Under the pieces are notes generated by a model. The model was not told the origin of the DNA, made no database searches, and worked only from the letters and a program-made list of their open reading frames with translations. A stretch of DNA of 18,255 nt from Stenotrophomonas maltophilia (GTDB lineage Bacteria; Pseudomonadota; Gammaproteobacteria; Xanthomonadales; Xanthomonadaceae), in contig DEZI01000013.1 in assembly GCA_002364755.1 (NCBI GenBank), positions 1-18,255 of the forward strand, given 5' to 3'. A program made the translations under genes and the position numbers. Positions 18,112-18,255 of this stretch are shown one piece after another (the first letter of the stretch is position 1; each line of letters starts with the position of its first letter).

Positions 18112-18255
18112 CGGACAGTCTCCCGCGCCACCCCGGGAAAGATCAGGAAAATCAAAATCAAAAGCCGATCCTTCAGACGTTCATGACGCCTGCCGTGCCG
18201 ACCAACGGTCGGCACCCACCAAAGCAGAAGGCCGTTCCGACAGATCGCGGAAGTC
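18112..18255. other. Right-end intergenic sequence
   Basis: No gene is supported. On the minus strand an A/T-rich stretch (TTTTGATTTTGATTTTC, about 18164-18147) and an imperfect TCCCG/CGGGA hairpin (18121-18137) precede the structured RNA and may include its promoter, though no -35/-10 pair is clear. Confidence 0.35.
18196..18214. repeat. REP-like hairpin without GTAG
   Basis: TGCCGACC (18196-18203), loop AAC, GGTCGGCA (18207-18214): a perfect 8-bp stem with the size and layout of a SMAG unit. GTAG is absent; the flanks are GCCG on one side and CCCACC on the other. It is probably a related but distinct REP subfamily. Confidence 0.55.

Noticed and set aside
17919..18215. 98-residue minus-strand open frame over the structured element
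   Set aside because: It runs through the 27-bp inverted repeat, whose arms cannot both be constrained protein sequence; the RNA structure explains the region better.

Overview
The window is high-GC DNA with strong third-position GC bias. It most likely comes from a Stenotrophomonas (S. maltophilia group) or close Xanthomonadaceae chromosome. The reasons are the gene families (a TonB-dependent receptor carbohydrate locus under a LacI regulator, and a monomeric isocitrate dehydrogenase next to AceK) and repeated short hairpins that start with GTAG, which match the SMAG (Stenotrophomonas maltophilia GTAG) REP-like family. This assignment comes from recognition, not from a database search.

Layout. 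Positions 1-307 have no convincing gene. They hold a long imperfect hairpin (21-74), a weak terminator candidate and a cluster of SMAG hairpins. Positions 308-7743 form a carbohydrate-utilisation locus: a secreted family 3 beta-glucosidase (minus strand), a divergent LacI-family regulator, and a large TonB-dependent outer-membrane receptor. A 14-bp palindrome TGACAGCGCTGTCA overlaps the glucosidase promoter. Close variants occur three times before the receptor, so the three genes look like one small regulon for import and cleavage of a beta-linked glucoside or glucan oligosaccharide. A JmjC/cupin-like gene (7861-8874) follows the receptor. Next come a membrane-anchored diguanylate cyclase (8982-10556) and, convergent to it, a periplasmic protein with two TonB C-terminal-like segments (10605-11477).

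Positions 11550-15710 carry, in minus-strand order, monomeric NADP isocitrate dehydrogenase and then AceK, its presumed kinase/phosphatase. They are separated by a strong terminator and an inverted SMAG pair. Then come a LysM protein with a duplicated N-terminal peptide and a proline/alanine-rich lipoprotein (one probable minus-strand operon, LysM first), and queF for queuosine synthesis. Upstream of queF on the same strand is a 106-nt element with a perfect 27-bp outer stem and two AYGGAY loops. It resembles the TwoAYGGAY structured RNA and carries the ANGGA signature bound by CsrA/RsmA. It is the most interesting non-coding feature.

Most of the window is ordinary chromosomal backbone. I see no transposase, phage gene, CRISPR array, tRNA or rRNA. 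I do not see a clearly new multi-gene system. The points that deserve attention are the structured RNA before queF, the operator set, the AceK/monomeric IDH pairing, the LysM peptide repeat and the SMAG arrangements.
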